DNA of 64,000 nucleotides, taken from NCBI RefSeq assembly GCF_963678635.1, contig NC_087065.1:27735254-27799253 (forward strand), read 5' to 3'. The translations under genes and the position numbers were made by a program. The DNA comes from Symsagittifera roscoffensis. Its lineage: Eukaryota > Xenacoelomorpha > Acoela > Convolutidae. Below are positions 32,601-45,700 of the stretch, piece after piece (within the stretch, counting starts at the first letter, position 1; each line of letters begins with the position of its first letter). The notes under the pieces were generated by a model. The model ran no database searches. It saw nothing but the letters and a program-made list of their open reading frames with translations, and had not been told where the DNA came from.

Positions 32601-35600
32601 AATTGATTGTACATTTCAACAAAAACAACTTAGCTTCAACAAGTCTTAGAAGTTATTGGCAATTGATTTTAGTTGCTACATTATTATTATTTTTTTCTAA
32701 CGTTTTTTGCCATCAGCTCGGTGAAAGTAAACGCATTTTGCTTAAAGCTTTTTTAAATAATGGTGGCGTTCAGGCACTTCAGCTAGAGACGATTTGGTTT
32801 TTTTTTGTTTGGACTTATCAGTTAAAGTATTTCAGGCTTTCAGTCATTTAACATTGAGACTTTTGAGACAACTTCAATTGCAGACCTATAAATCAATCTA
32901 AAATAGCGGTAAACGCAGATTCACGCGCCCAATACTATTCGTGTCGAATTGAAGCGCAGCGGAGCGAAGAGGAGCATGCGGTCGCTACTTGCCGAGATTA
33001 TGTCTATTTTTTATTTTCGAAGAAAACTTCTGCTTTATTCCTAAATTGGCTGAACTTTCTCTGGCTTAAATGTCTCAATTTGAAAATCGCTGAAATGTCT
33101 TTGTTAAAAACGTCGCGGCACCATTAAAATTTAATATAACATTTAAAAGTCAGGAAGAAGACTCGTTGAAAATGTGAAAATGTGGAAATAAAGTTAATTT
33201 TATTGGAACTTACAATCAGGACTGTTGAAATCAATAGCAAAAAGGAACAGTATCCAGTTTACGATTCTCCTAAAAAAACTGCCTGTCATACCATTTTCAT
33301 GCTTGTCATAGAGGACTCATACACGTTTCTGTACGTATGAACTTGTATGAAATTGTCAAATTAGAAAATTTTCATAAATTAAAACTACATGAGTAGATAT
33401 TCAGCCCGGGTAATTGTTCAAAGTGTAATTGTTCAAAATTGTATATGTCAAAGTAATTTGCCATATCATAGTCCGTCATTATCGACGCAAAAGTTATGAG
33501 CATAAATCGGTATCGAAAGTAAAAACTCAAAATAACGATTTGATTTGGTAAATGTTTCAGGTTTGCGCCAAATGGAATGATAGACGCTCATTCTATCATA
33601 CAAATAGGAGCAAACACCAATGCCAGCACCAACAACGGAAACAATAGTAGTAACAATATTAGTAGCCAGAGTGCACCCGCTAGAAGTAAACGAAAACAGT
33701 TTGTCCAGGAACAACATAGTGGAATGGCCAGGAGATCCAACTCCTCCGGACCCCCTATGATGTCAATGAATCATCATCAGAGTCCAACAATGGTCAGTGT
33801 CCAGAACTACTCGAACCAGGGCTCAACTTCAGTCCAGAACACACCTCAAAGTAACCGAAGATTTGTGACAAAACAATTGCTAAATAACGGAGTTGTTGTG
33901 AACAACGGCACTGGAGGTATAACGAATGTCCATATGTCGAATATCAACAATCAGACCATGATGAATGGAATAAACGGAACTGGTATGGTTCAACACCAAA
34001 TGAGTCAACAACAAACTCAACAACAATTTCATCATCATCAGAACCAACAACACCAGCTACATCCGCAACAACAACAGCAGCAACTAATTGTTCATACAAC
34101 ACAACAGCAGCAAAAACAATCACAGCAAAAACAGCAAACTCTGCAGCACAATTCAGCAAGGAATCAACAAGATAAACAGCCTAAACAACAGTCGCCAAGC
34201 AAACTACATCAAAAATCTCTTCATAACCAAACTCTGAATACAAAATCTTCTCTCTCAGCACAAGATTCGGTCAACCAAACGGTTCTAGCTTTGAATGAAT
34301 ATGTCCAAGGTCTGCAAAATAAGTCGGGAAGCAACCAAGTAGCCGAATCTGCCAATAAGCCGATATCCATGAAGCAAGAAAATCCAGAAAACTATGTACC
34401 AATCTGCGCGCAAAATTTTCCATATAACTCACCCAATCAAAACTCACAGGGCGACATGAGCAATGGCAGTTCGTGTTCGTTGCCTCCACTTTTGAACGGA
34501 CCCTTGCCTAACTACCCCCAGACTTTGAAACAAGGAGATAGCATGTTGTCTACTTTTAACATGCCAGATTCGTCGATGGAAAATAATCCTCTGAACTTTC
34601 AGCAACAGGTGGGGACAAAATAAAAACATAAATACATATATATATCACATACCTAAATTTTTCAATTGCTGATTGAATATGCGTGAATAAAACCGCAAAA
34701 ATGTTGCTAAGCAAGCTTGTCGGAAGAAAAACTTAACTAAAAATGTGTTCAACTTTTTTAGGAGGAAACGTTAGTCACCGAACAAGACTGTCTGCTGATG
34801 AACTTAACCGAAGACGACATTCTGTCTCAAATAGACGACTTATTCTTTGACATATCTCCACCTCAGAGCAACAACCTCACCGACAACACGGACTTCGACG
34901 CACTGAACGGGTTTTTATTCGATAACAACAACCAAGACAACAACCCAGTCACATGCCAACAAAAACAACAACAAAATCTTCAGCAACAACAACAGCAAAT
35001 ACGTCGTCAACAACTACAAATGCAGCAGCATCAAGAAAACCAGTTTTATCAACAACAACAACAACAACAACAAAGCCAACCACAGCAGCAATTTACCATG
35101 GCTCAAGCTGATTACTGTTTCAATGGTAGCCCTGCAACTGAGCAACATAACCAAAGCTATAGAAACCTAGCGGTCCGTGGATCCAAAATAGAACCTCCTC
35201 TAAACTGGAGTCCATCGCCGAGAAACCTCTTGTTGCAAGAAGTTCCTAGGAGCGTAGTTAAAACGGAGCCAAATGACTTGGATTTGAGCGCCAGTAACAA
35301 CTCGAGTTGGATGCAATGCTCACAAACATCTCTTAGTTTGTCCAACAATTCTGATTGGTTAAGAGACTCTCACGAGCGAATTATGAAGGGCGGCCAACTT
35401 TCTGAAGAGGAACTAGAATTGAGCGGTCATGGGTTAGCAAACAGAGCCGTAGTTTTCCAGGGAAATCCAGCTAGATTTTTAAACCAGATGGGTGGAGTGA
35501 ATAATGAAATGGGCCAACAACATCATGTCCAGATTTTCCAACAGGAGAAAATGTCTCCGATGCAACCGCTTCAGTTGAATGAGTCACTCATGTCGCAGGA

Positions 35601-35688
35601 GTCTTTTCCGCAGTACATTAACTCTAGCAATGAGTTCAGCTCTCCTAGGATGCTTGACCTCTCGTGCTTGCCAGAACCACTAGCCTAA
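29615..35688 (+). CDS. foxj1-like: FOXJ1-like forkhead transcription factor
   Basis: Five exons with GT-AG introns: 29615-30368, 30628-30944, 31250-31473, 33561-34608, 34762-35688. They total 3270 nt, 1089 residues plus TAA. The forkhead domain (about residues 309-415) begins KPPFSYTTLICMAMKA, very close to the FOXJ1 signature, continues with WIADNFSYYKHSDPAWQ, and ends IWRISP with a basic FKKKR. The recognition helix, encoded at the start of exon 3, reads NNVYHALTSNKCF where forkheads have NSIRHNLSLNKCF: the base-contacting N and H remain, but S, R, N, S and L are changed. A longer loop (about 27 residues, GSQSSGVFGSFQEEL and neighbours) precedes IWRI. The N-terminus is acidic and Ser/Thr-rich; exons 4 and 5 are rich in Gln, Asn and His, with Q runs. 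FOXJ1 (about 420 residues in vertebrates) activates motile-cilium genes in the nucleus. That role is inferred here, and altered DNA specificity is possible. Confidence 0.9.
31655..32058 (+). repeat. Dispersed repeat family C, longest copy (intron 3 of foxj1-like)
   Basis: Landmarks: GGGGGCGGATTTTC, AAGTTTTGTCGAC, CCGAGCTCTCCCAAA, GGCACTTTTTGGAAAA, CCAAAAAATCGCGCTTT, GGCGCCTTCAGAAA and a closing C run with ATCCGCCCTGG. The 115-codon minus-strand frame and the 60-64-codon plus-strand frames here are not conserved in other copies and are rejected as genes. Confidence 0.8.
32928..32996 (-). repeat. Dispersed repeat family E, copy 2
   Basis: Reverse copy of the block at 24771-24830 (AATTGAAGCGCAGC, GCGGTCGCTACTTG), within intron 3. 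Confidence 0.6.
33994..34152 (+). repeat. CAA/CAG-rich polyglutamine-encoding stretch
   Basis: Exon 4 of the forkhead gene is mostly CAA and CAG codons here, mixed with His and Thr. The mixture of codons suggests an established low-complexity domain, not a recent pure triplet expansion. A second such stretch is at 34960-35096. Confidence 0.9.
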
Positions 35689-35784
35689 AAACATTAGTCA
35701 ATACTCTGTGAATACAAAATTTTGAATTTAAATTGTAGATAACTAATAATCGTTAACTGTGTACAATGAAACACTGAAATCAGG

Positions 35785-36020
35785 CGCCGATGTATGATTT
35801 TCCTGAAGGGGGAGGCGGGTTTTCAACAAAGTTTGAAAGTTTTATCGACGTTCTTTTTAGGTCCATAAATTGATTTTCTGAGCTCTCCCATAAACACTAA
35901 AAAGATCTCAATTAGTCAAAACTTTCTGTGTGGCTGACGAAGTTTTGTAAAACTTTAGGCCTTTTTGGAAGATTTTGATTAAAAAAGACGTGTTTTGTTG
36001 AGCAATCAAAACAAACGAAA
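35785..36020 (+). repeat. Dispersed repeat family C, copy
   Basis: GGGGGAGGCGGGTTTTC, GAAAGTTTTATCGACG, TTTTTAGGTCC and GAGCTCTCCCATAAACAC match the family in order. The distal half is diverged. Confidence 0.7.
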
Positions 36021-36179
36021 CAAGCAAAGCCGATTGCTGGGTAGGTTGCACAGAATGTTACCACCACATTAGCGTCGTTTTTTTGTGCTTGATGAGATGA
36101 AAAAAGTATACAAACAGGTATAAAACCAGGATAGCCGGCTAGTGTGCAAGTTATCACATTTAATATGATATATCGCAAA

Positions 36180-36305
36180 GCCCAGTCCGATGGTTATTTG
36201 TGATGCCTGATTTTGCGTGAAAAAAAAAGAAAAAGAAAAGGAAAAAAAATGAAACACAGCCTAATACAAAGTCCCCCCCCCCCGTTCAATGGTCGGGAAC
36301 AATCA
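36180..36305 (+). repeat. Dispersed repeat family D, partial copy
   Basis: CCCAGTCCGATGGTTATTTG, TGCCTGATTTTGCGTG, an A/G run and TTCAATGGTCGG follow the family order. The 5' half of the family is missing. Confidence 0.6.
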
Positions 36306-37129
36306 ACGAATTAGGCTTAATCGCCAGAAGCTGTTTTCAAAAAAGCATAAAAAATAAAAAATGAAACTCTAGAACAATTTTTGAAACTTTTTTGAAGTCG
36401 TAGGAACCGCTTAAAATTGACATATCACTCGACCCCTTCGGATGACTAATTAAAAATAATTAATATTGCATGGAAGAAGGAGAAAACAACTGAAATAAAC
36501 CCTAACACGAGTATACCCCAAATAAAACAAAAACGCTAACCATACAAATTTATAAACAAAGTCAATAAAAAATACTAAAAATACAATTTGCATACAACTT
36601 TGTTTTTCTGGTGTAACCAAATTTTAATAGACTTTTTCTTGCTTTGGCATAAAAATTGGTGTATTGTCAGGATCAAAAAATTTTTTCGCATAAAAATGTT
36701 AATCATACAAAATTTGTAGGACTAGCAGTTTTTAATAATCACTCCAAAAGTAGTTTCAAAACTGCTCGGACAATTTCTTGAATTTTTTGAGCGCAAAACA
36801 TGTTTTGTAGTCAAACAAACATTTTTCTTTTTTTTTGCATGCAAAATTTAATTTTTTTGGTTGTGCATAACTTAGTCTTGGATGCACAAAAATTGATTTT
36901 TCCGTTTTTTGAACTAAATTTCTCCAATATTGCTTGAAAATCCTGTTTGGTTTTGTGATACATTGTTTTGTATGCTTTGGGCGGTAGTGTGTCGAGGGGA
37001 AGGGCGGGGAGCGACCACTATTTCCCTTCCCTCAATTTTGGTTGCCCTTTGGTATAACTTTACGACTTCCAATTTTGGCTGACCAACCTCAACATTTTTC
37101 TAAGAGCGCCTATGGCGCCAATATAACTA

Positions 37130-37320
37130 AGTTTGAGGGGAAGCGCGCGCCGAAAAAACGCAATTTTTTGTGGTCAAAGTTTTCCAAAAATGCTCAAAAA
37201 CGCGGCGCCGAAGACTTTTGACAGTATAGTGTCCTGACTCTATTTTAGGAGAGCTCGGAAAAGCAAATTGGTCGACCTAAAAAAAGGTCCGCAAAATTTT
37301 ACAGTTTTCAGTCACACCAT
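37130..37320 (-). repeat. Dispersed repeat family C, reverse copy
   Basis: On the minus strand: AGGTCGACCAATTTGC, TTTTCCGAGCTCTCC, GCATTTTTGGAAAACTTTG and AAAAAATTGCG, ending in GCGCGCGCTTCCCC. Confidence 0.65.
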
Positions 37321-39799
37321 GGTCTTCGTCATTTGTCTTCGGTTACAAACACAACCAAAAAATTTTGAGACACTAAAATTCAACAAAAACACTTTTTAGT
37401 TCATGGAAAAATGCTAGTCATACAATCGCCACGTTTGAAAAACCGCTAAGCACAGAACTTTCATTCAATTTTTTGTACTTTCAGGAAAAGTCTATGATTA
37501 GCGTTTTTCCATGTACGAAAATTACCTGATTAGCATTGCATTTTTGGTACACCCGGGAAAGCAATGTTTCTACCCATTTTCAGTGGTCGAAACGATAAGA
37601 ACAGCTGCCACAGATGCATTGGTAACCTTTTTTTCTCTGAATTTTCTCCAGTTAAAGTCGCTCTTTTATCATGGTTAGAGCAGATAATTCCAAGTTTCAT
37701 AAAGTTTTGATTAAAGTTCTAGTTTGAGCAAAGCTAACATAGCAAAGCTAAAAGCAAAAACGAAGCTAACAGCTAATTCATTTTCCAATTGATTTGAGAT
37801 TCAATTGATTTGAGAAGAATTTTCAAGTCTCATGGCTGAAAAAGAGGAAAACATGATTTCAAGCAAGTTTAGCGCATTAAAAATTAAATTATGCGACCCT
37901 TAGGATGATCGGGGGTCGAATCTTTTTTCGCTCGCGCCTCTCGTAAATCCGCCACTGGCTCAAAGTCAATCAACCAATTAAAGAGCAAAAAAACTATCAT
38001 ATGCGTTCTTTTCTCGTTATCACCCTGTTTACCTTGTCTAAATAGGCTTTTTAGATAAACAGTTGTAAGTAACAGCAGCGCGTTTGCATATTTTAGCAGT
38101 TTGATAGCGTTTACCGCAGATAAATTGTTTAAGAAATTATCCTAATCATCACGACCATTTTTCGCATGATTCTACTAAATAGTCTGAAATAAAAAAAAAA
38201 CAAATGAGTTAAAAATACCAACTACTGAGTTTGATGTTTAATAAACGCTCGTTTCAGGGCTTATATGTTTTGCAAATAAGAGTTAGTTTGTCTAAAAGCT
38301 TAAGCTTCATATAAAAAGTTTCTATTCATTATCTGACAAAATTTGTGCTACAGTAGAAAATTGTAGGTCAGTAATTTTGGCACAGAAATTTTGCATAAGT
38401 CAATACATAAATCCTACATGCTAAGCTTAAGACAATTCATTCAAGTGAATCTAATAAAATCTATATGAAGTGGCTGTCCGAAATGTCTGTTAACTTGAAA
38501 ACACTAGTAATAAACTACAAATTACTTATGCGAATCTCCCAATTTGAGATGACCGATTGCTGTGCAAGAAGCACAGTAAGTTCCTGTGGGTTTGATTTTG
38601 CAAAAACAAAAAACATCAGCTGCCTTATTAATAAATAATACAAAAGTTTTAGCATCTCAAAGTGATCTCTTCAAATACTTTCCCCTTAAGTATGTAACTA
38701 GTTGCCACCCCTATTACAAAATAATTTAACAGTTAGGAATATGCCAACTCTTACCTAGTGACGAATTTGGGTCTTTGCACTAAAAGGCAATAATTCAATT
38801 TTTTTTCAATCTTGAGCTGTTAGTTAGCAAATTCGATTCAATTATTTTAATATCAGTTCAACTTAAGATGAAACACTAATTTTGGGCAGTTTAGTGCAAA
38901 AGACCCAAAAATTTCCATCTTTTGTAAGAAGGACGAGCGATAAAAAAGATATCTCAAAAACATCAGTATGAAGAGTGAAACATTTTTTTTTCAAAGAGCG
39001 AAAACTTCAAACTTGTTCTTTTTTCGACGTTTAGAGAAAAATTGGAGCTACAAATTACAAATAAGTAATAAATTTACTGCGCCACGGACACTGTACAGGC
39101 AGACTTGCCTATCTAGTAGCACCCCACACTGGTTCCCTTTAAATGAGGAAGGATTTGTGAAACACCTTTGATTATTAAGAAAACAACAGCTCAAAGAGTT
39201 TCAAAAGTCTCTTAAATGTACCACTTTAAAATTTCCGAAACTCAATATCGGAGATTTTCCTTAAGTTTATTTGGGATAAAACTGTTTTTCTGCGCAGTAC
39301 TATAACATTTAGTTAGCGTAACAAAAACAGCGTTAGCCATATTTGCGAACATGCTAGTTTTACCGGGAAAAAGAGTTCGATCTTTGACTTTGTTGAGCAA
39401 CGACAAGCTAATGAATTCAGATCTAAGAAATAATTCTGAGAATTTTTTCGCAGTTGGTGAAACATTTCTTCAAATTTCTGACAAAGGAAAGTTTGAAAAA
39501 GAGTATCATTTTGTGTTCATAAAAAACGTTAATATTATGATCAGTTTTCTGAAAAAAAAGGTTCGTAACATTTTTTTAGCCAAAAAAATTCTATTTTTTT
39601 TGATATGACACCATATGCAATCAGACCGTTTGAGAGAAATGGCGATGCATAAGGTTTTATATAACTTTACACTATTTTTCCTTTAAAAAACACATCGGGC
39701 CTGGTACCTTATTCCATTGATTTTTCCTACTTTTTGCACATTGTCCTAACATCTAGGGCAAAATGTCCTAACATCGAAGTCTTTGTCTATCAAAAACGG
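37321..39799. other. AT-rich intergenic sequence
   Basis: Besides a CCCATTTTCAGTGGTCG fragment of family D (about 37573) I see no gene. The 85-codon frame at 39351-39608 has no recognised domain. Confidence 0.4.
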
Positions 39800-41000
39800 A
39801 GATGTTTACAGATTTATTTAAATAATTAAAGAGATAGTTTATTCTAGAACATCACCTTCAAAAGCAATAGAGCTTCCCTTAGGTCTTTTTACCAAACTGC
39901 ATCAGTTTTGATTACGTTGAGCCGATCATTAGTTTATTTTGCGCATATCTTTTATCCATAGCTGTAAAATGCCCTAAATTTTCTCTGGACGTCGAGTTTT
40001 GCGTAAAAATTTATGTCATGCCATTAGTGTAAATCACGAAAATTTGCCCTACAACTGATCCCTGTTCACACCCTAGTCAGTTATTTTGGTCTCGAACTTT
40101 GGTCTTGTAGATATTCAAACAATTATTGAAAAAATTGAAGAGATATTTTAATCTAGAACATCACCACTAAGTGCAACAGAATTTTTATTTAGGTCTTTTT
40201 ACCAAACTGAATCAGCTTTGATGACGTTGAGCTCATCATTAGTTTATTTTGCGCATACCTTTTACCCACAGCTTTAATATCGCCTAAGCTTTTTCTGAAC
40301 GTCGATTTTTGCATAACAAATTTCGTTATGTCATTAGTGTGAATAACAAAAATTGGTCCTACAACTGATCCCTGTTCACACGCTAGTTAGTTCATTTAGT
40401 CTCGCACTTGCCGTCAATCATTTCAACTTTTTGCAATCGATTGGAGAGATAGCTCCTCAGCAAATATAATGTTACTAGATCTCCACGTGTTCAAGTTATT
40501 TGCATAAAAAAGAATGATCGACAGTATCGAAGGCTTTTTTTAAATCATTAAAAATAGACATGCCTTTCTTTTCCCATTCAATTTCTCTCTTAAAAATTCT
40601 GATATTCAAACAATGCACTGGTGATGTATGATTTCAGCAAAAACCTTGAAAAATTGTTCCGGTAATAAAAAGTTATGATGAGTCATGAAATTGATAATTC
40701 AATTGCTAATGAACTTTTCAAAAAATTACTGACGCGGATTCATAAACTAATCGAGGTAAGTATCCGGCTCGTCCCTATTACCAGATTTAAGAAGATCAAT
40801 CAATTAAGCAATTTTACAAGCCGACGGAATAAAAACTGATATCTAGTAGAATTGGATGAATGGCCTACAAAGTTTTCTCAATTCATTGCTCAAACCATCA
40901 CCTCAACATGACTTCAAACTGTCCAACAATTTAGTAGTTTTTTAAACTTCCTGTTCAATCACACCATTGACGGCACAGCCCAAAAAAATAATTTCATTTT
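39800..41000 (-). mobile_element. LINE reverse transcriptase remnant
   Basis: On the minus strand, in broken frames: KSGNRDEPDTY (about 40790), FFEKFIS and FLLPEQF, FNDLKKAFDTVDH (about 40530) and CEQGSVVGPIF (about 40370) are the ordered blocks of a non-LTR RT. The last block is tandemly repeated at 39790-40090 and 40130-40400, an internal duplication of about 300 bp. No catalytic FADD was found. Confidence 0.8.
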
Positions 41001-41899
41001 TCGATTTTTGTTCAATTTTACGGAAATTAGAAGCCATTGATTTCTCAGGTTTGTGGAAAAAAATGCCCGATTTATTTGGGCTTGCATCAGCAACCGATTC
41101 TAAGGATTTTTCAAAAAAAACTATTTAAAGTGTGAAACATCTTGCAATAGTTTTGCCCACCTCACATTGTTTCTGGCTGTCACGAATGCTGTGTTTTCTT
41201 GAACCGAAGGAAATTTAATCAGTTTATAATGTTTTTTTTTTCTGTTTTTGCTCATGTTTTTCATATTTTTATCAATCTAAATCTTTTTTAATTGGTTCTT
41301 TTTTCCTGAGTTTCATTTCGGTGGATCGGTCAAACATTTTAACAATTGCTTTCAACAAAATAATTTTTTTATCAAAAGTATCAGTGAGGAAAAATTGTTT
41401 TGTGAGGAAAAATTCCGCTGTTTTAAATCCAGAAAAAAAGTAATCAGCAAACAGTCAAACTTTTTTAGGGGGGGGTTGAAATCCTAAAACTAATTTTCTC
41501 CTCTAGTGGGTTTTCAAACTGCCATCAAAGCGTAATGATCACTGATTGAAAAATTCAAGGTTTCGACCTTGACCAATTCTTGTGATGAGATATAATGGTC
41601 TTTTCAGGACACACTATGCTAAGTTTCTCTTTTGTTTCACTACTCCTGACCAAAAAAAGCTAGTCTCGTATAAAACTTTCTGCAATTGGTTTCTAGAAAG
41701 CAATCATGATCAAAATCCCCAACCAATTGAAAATTGTCTCCTAATTGTTTAAAAAAGCTGAGCATATTATCCAAACTTTAAAGAAATTGATCGATTTTTA
41801 AAGCAGGTGTTCTTTATTTTACGCATGGGCCTTGTTAAATTCATATCTCCGTCAAACAGTGATACAGCTACTATATTTCAGCCCATCTGAATATTTCGA

Positions 41900-42346
41900 G
41901 TTTTAAATTTTTTCTCTTGCCGCACCAACATCATTTATAACTGCTATGCAAAGCCACTCATTTCCTACGGTTTAATTGCATTTGGTGCAACATCAAAAAG
42001 CCTATTAGAAAAAATATTTGTGATGCAAAAACGTACTTTTAAAACTATTTGTTTCAAGAGAAAACTTGAGCATGCCTCATATATTCTACATTCGTTTGAG
42101 ATTGACACCGTTTTTGACTTATATTTCAGACAAATATTCAAAGAAACTTTTAATCAACTTAGAGGTAAAACTCCCCTTAAAACTTTTAATTTGGAATCTC
42201 TGAATAATCGTCGGGTTACTCGTGCCTCTGTGGCAAAAACTTTACCAAGCATGAAAACTAGAACACAAATAATGCAACTTTCATGGAAAAATGTGTCTCT
42301 TAAATGTTATAATTTTTTTGAAATCAAACGAACTGATACCAGATAA
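41900..42346 (+). mobile_element. LINE ORF2 C-terminal fragment, opposite orientation
   Basis: On the plus strand the frame reads AKPLISYGLIAFGATSKSL followed by VMQKRTFKTICFKRK, the post-RT thumb region of LINEs (usual form: PLLxYG...WG...QKR). A 108-codon open frame covers 42020-42346. It faces away from the minus-strand RT fragment, so either two insertions or an inversion. Confidence 0.7.
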
Positions 42347-42350
42347 CCTT

Positions 42351-43268
42351 AACCAATTAACTGAGAATCAACTAAATGGGTATTTCAAAGTTGTTTTCAT
42401 TGTTTCTTAAAGATAATGGAGATCTTCTAGATTTATTTTTTTGAATCATCAAGTCGGATATTATCTCGCAACTTCTGTCATAGGTTTTTTCAGGGACATG
42501 CCTCGATAAGCTGCATAGCTTTTTGCATGATCCTTGGTGGGTTTGATTTGTACATGCAGTTTATTGTTTAATTGTCTGTATAATATTACTCTCCTAAATA
42601 AACTATTCAATAACATCATCAAACCCCTCATTTTCGCCCCTGCCGATTGAATGTTTCAATTTTTTTTATAACCTGAAATAGTAGACATATCGATTGGATT
42701 GTTATCAGTGAGCCATGTTTCCCGAATGTCAAAAGTTTAATTGGTGAAGCAACAAGATGGTTGGCTTATCATTGTGGGAGACCAATAATTATCTGCATGT
42801 AGGAACAAAAATCAAAAGCTTGATACAATTAACTTACGCTTGCTTCATCTAGTTATCAGATATCTCGGTCAATTCAGATTTTGCTAGCACATCCTGAACA
42901 AGACCCCAAATAAAGTTCAGATTAGCTCGTTCATTGTCACCCATTGGAACTAGCTGATCAAGAAATTTATATCAATGTTCACATTGGGAGGAGTTTTCGA
43001 TACTTTATCACGTGTCCACCACTGCAACTCGTGAAGTAGCATGACACTCATGTTCTGCAAAACAGCAGATTGAGCATTGAATAATTGCTGAGTATTGATG
43101 TCTTTTTTGCCATTCGTTCTAACAGCTTTATTTCATTTTATCAATTCGTCAAAAGCTTTTTATTACTAATGCTATGTGTAACAACACCATTGGGTCCGTT
43201 AATCAAATTATGTGGCTGAATGTTATACGTGAACGGTTTCAGTTAATTTCTAATTGCTATTAAAAATA
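42351..43268. other. Sequence between LINE fragments
   Basis: No convincing coding sequence. It may be further decayed LINE. Confidence 0.3.
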
Positions 43269-43693
43269 TCAATTTCCTATCAACATTAATAAGACGATCT
43301 TCAAGAAAAAATAGTTTTCCATTTCTAGTATTTCGCAACTTATACGAAACTGGATGAAATTAACTGTTACTGGAGACGACTCATCAGGCTTGTGGATAGG
43401 GTTCAGCTCAGGACAAAGAACCAGTTCAGCAGACATAATTTGTACACCCAGAAAATTGATAAAATCCGAAGTAAAATTTTTATTCGACGATAACAGCAGA
43501 TTCCGAAGCATAATAGTATCTTTTGAGGTATAAAGCTCAACATCATTGTTTTTTTTTTACTCTGGTAGCGCGTTTCATCATGTACTTCTTGGATATAATG
43601 CAATTGATTTTTGATGGTATTGCTGATGATTCTTAAAAAAACGTTGAGAATTTTGTCAAAACTCAGAGAGCGCAAATTTGAATTTTCTTGCAT
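43269..43693 (-). pseudogene. Possible LINE endonuclease-region remnant
   Basis: Overlapping minus-strand frames begin with SNLRSLSFDKI, which resembles the start of LINE endonuclease domains (N-x-R-S-L-x-x-K). The rest is not clearly alignable. Its place upstream of the minus-strand RT fragment agrees with one decayed element. Confidence 0.3.
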
Positions 43694-43778
43694 TGAAAGT
43701 AAATAACTACTTGATTTCTACTTGAGATATTTGTTTTTGACCGACGAAAAGAAACTTGTTGTCTTGCAACATTAATAC

Positions 43779-43816
43779 AGAGGCGAAGCGGAGCTTCGCA
43801 ATTTTTTCGATACAAC
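43779..43816 (+). repeat. Dispersed repeat family F, copy
   Basis: CAGAGGCGAAGCGGAGCTTCGCA followed by TTCGATACAACA. The middle is a near-palindrome (GCGAAGC/GCTTCGC). Confidence 0.6.
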
Positions 43817-45222
43817 ACAAAAATAAATTAAGAAATAAGTTAAAAGAAAATTCCTAAAACATTATAGGAAACGAAAACTTTGTAAATTTCGATGAAATAT
43901 AACCAAGGACCGAATTTTTTTTTGAAATTGTTATTGTAATACGAGAGGGGATACGTAACATTAAAAGTTGAACAACGCCCATAACTTTAAATGTGTCTCG
44001 AGAAAAGTGTTAACATTTAAAATGTTGAAATTTTCCATTAGAGCTAAATTATCTCTTTCAAAATAACAACTATTCACCGCTTCTGCAGGAAAAATTCTCA
44101 TAAACGGTTCTTTTAATTGAGCGTTTAACCTCAAATTGATAGATAGTTTCTTAAAAATATACAAAATTTTTCTGAAAAACGATCAAAGACTCAAAGTTTT
44201 GACTTTCCGAAAACTTTCGCTTTTTTCTGCAAAAAAACATGTCGTGATGAAAAAAGTAGAAAATATTCCCAATTAGAGTTTATGATTGAACACTTATCCT
44301 GATTATTGAAAAATAGTTTTTGAGTGAGATCAAAAGTTTTTCAAAATCGAGTCAAAGTTTCAAACCTGTGATTCGTTTGAAGCCATATTTTTTCCAGAAC
44401 AATTTGGGTGCGGCCGACTAAAAAACTTCATAGCTAGGTTTTCAAAAACCTATTATTTCGATTTAAGCTATGATATCAGATTGGGCAGGATAATTATCGC
44501 GATAATTCCAAAAAACGGCCAACAAGTCTAAACTTTGACATTCCGAGAATCATTGTTTTTTTTTTTAAAAAAAAGCGTAAGCACAGCCGCTTATGCAGAA
44601 GATGTTCACGCAACCTGCAATCGATGTTGAATCGATAACTTTCTGTGTCGAGGGTGGTAAAACCTTGTGTAGAATAAAGTTTGCAGTAGAGTGACTGACC
44701 GCTAATGCACGGATGCTTTCCAAAACTTGATTGACTCCAAAATCATGATTATAAAAAATCAAAACAATTATTTACAACCAGTCAAAAAATCAATAATTTA
44801 ACTATTCCGAGGACCATATGTATATGAGTCATATATTCTTCCCATTTTTTGAAGACTGTAGACAGAGGAATAGAGGATTAGAGTAAAAAATACAAAGAGA
44901 GTAGGTAACCTTTCAGTTGACATATTTTGTTCAAAAATCGGTAGAACAGTTTTCAAGAAATATTGAAATGTTCGCACAAAGTTGATTTATTTACCAAGGA
45001 GTCTCAAAAACTAAGCCCACTATCATACACTTTCATAATACTTGTTTTATTTAAGAGAATTTTTCAGCAAACATGCCAACCATGACATTTGGATTTCAAT
45101 TTAGCAACTGAACAAAACTTATGAAGCGGAAACAAGGCCGACAATTGTTAAGCAGACAATTGATTTTGTTAAACTAGTTGTTCACCCGAAAATAAAAAGT
45201 CTACATTCCGATCTGATAACGC
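43817..45222. other. AT-rich sequence with no recognised feature
   Basis: Short frames at 43961-44164 and 44565-44762 (minus) have no domain that I recognise. Confidence 0.35.
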
Positions 45223-45492
45223 TTGCTAATCGCAAGAGCAAAAAAATGTCCAGACGATAGAATGCAATTTAGCGCTGGGAACAAATCTTACGAAGCGGTA
45301 CGAAAATCGAATTGGCCAAAAAAATTTAATGAAACATTGAATAAAAAGGAAATAAAGCATAAATTTCTAAATACGTGGAGGGGTTCGAAATTCGGATCGT
45401 ATGTTCATCAGACAATCGTTTTGGCCGCTGAGACAAAATACATAATTAACCCCGATTGCCAGAACAATATAAGGCAATTTAATTTTTGTTAG
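45223..45492 (+). other. Unrecognised 89-codon open frame
   Basis: An open frame with mixed, protein-like composition (KCPDDRMQFSAGNKSYEAV, WPKKFNETLNKKEIKHKF). The first M shown in this frame may be non-ATG. No domain recognised and no splice context was established. It may be part of a decayed mobile element. Confidence 0.2.
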
Positions 45493-45658
45493 TTCAGTTT
45501 AACAGTCAGTAACCATTCGCAAATCATTTAGAATTATCTGGAAATTGTTTAATTCTAATATTAGAAAAAATTTATAAAATCATGTTGGAGCTGAAGTTTG
45601 TTTTTTATCCATTTGATTATGACGAGCCATTATTAAGATACCTGAAACAAATTATTAT

Positions 45659-45700
45659 ACAGAGGCGAAGCTGAGCTTCGCACCACTTGCGATACAACAA
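45659..45700 (+). repeat. Dispersed repeat family F, copy
   Basis: CAGAGGCGAAGCTGAGCTTCGCA, then CCACTTGCGATACAACA. Confidence 0.6.

Larger units (their letters stand above)
35689..37129. other. 3' flank of foxj1-like, repeat-rich
   Basis: Contains a family C copy (35785-36020), a fragment with CCGATTGCTG-GTTGCACA-AATGTTACCA (36031-36070), and a family D fragment (36180-36305). Another AT-rich run follows with no gene. An AATAAA occurs at about 36497. Confidence 0.5.

Noticed and set aside
33944-34159. Minus-strand frame rich in Val and Ala
   Set aside because: Complement of CAA/CAG polyglutamine codons.
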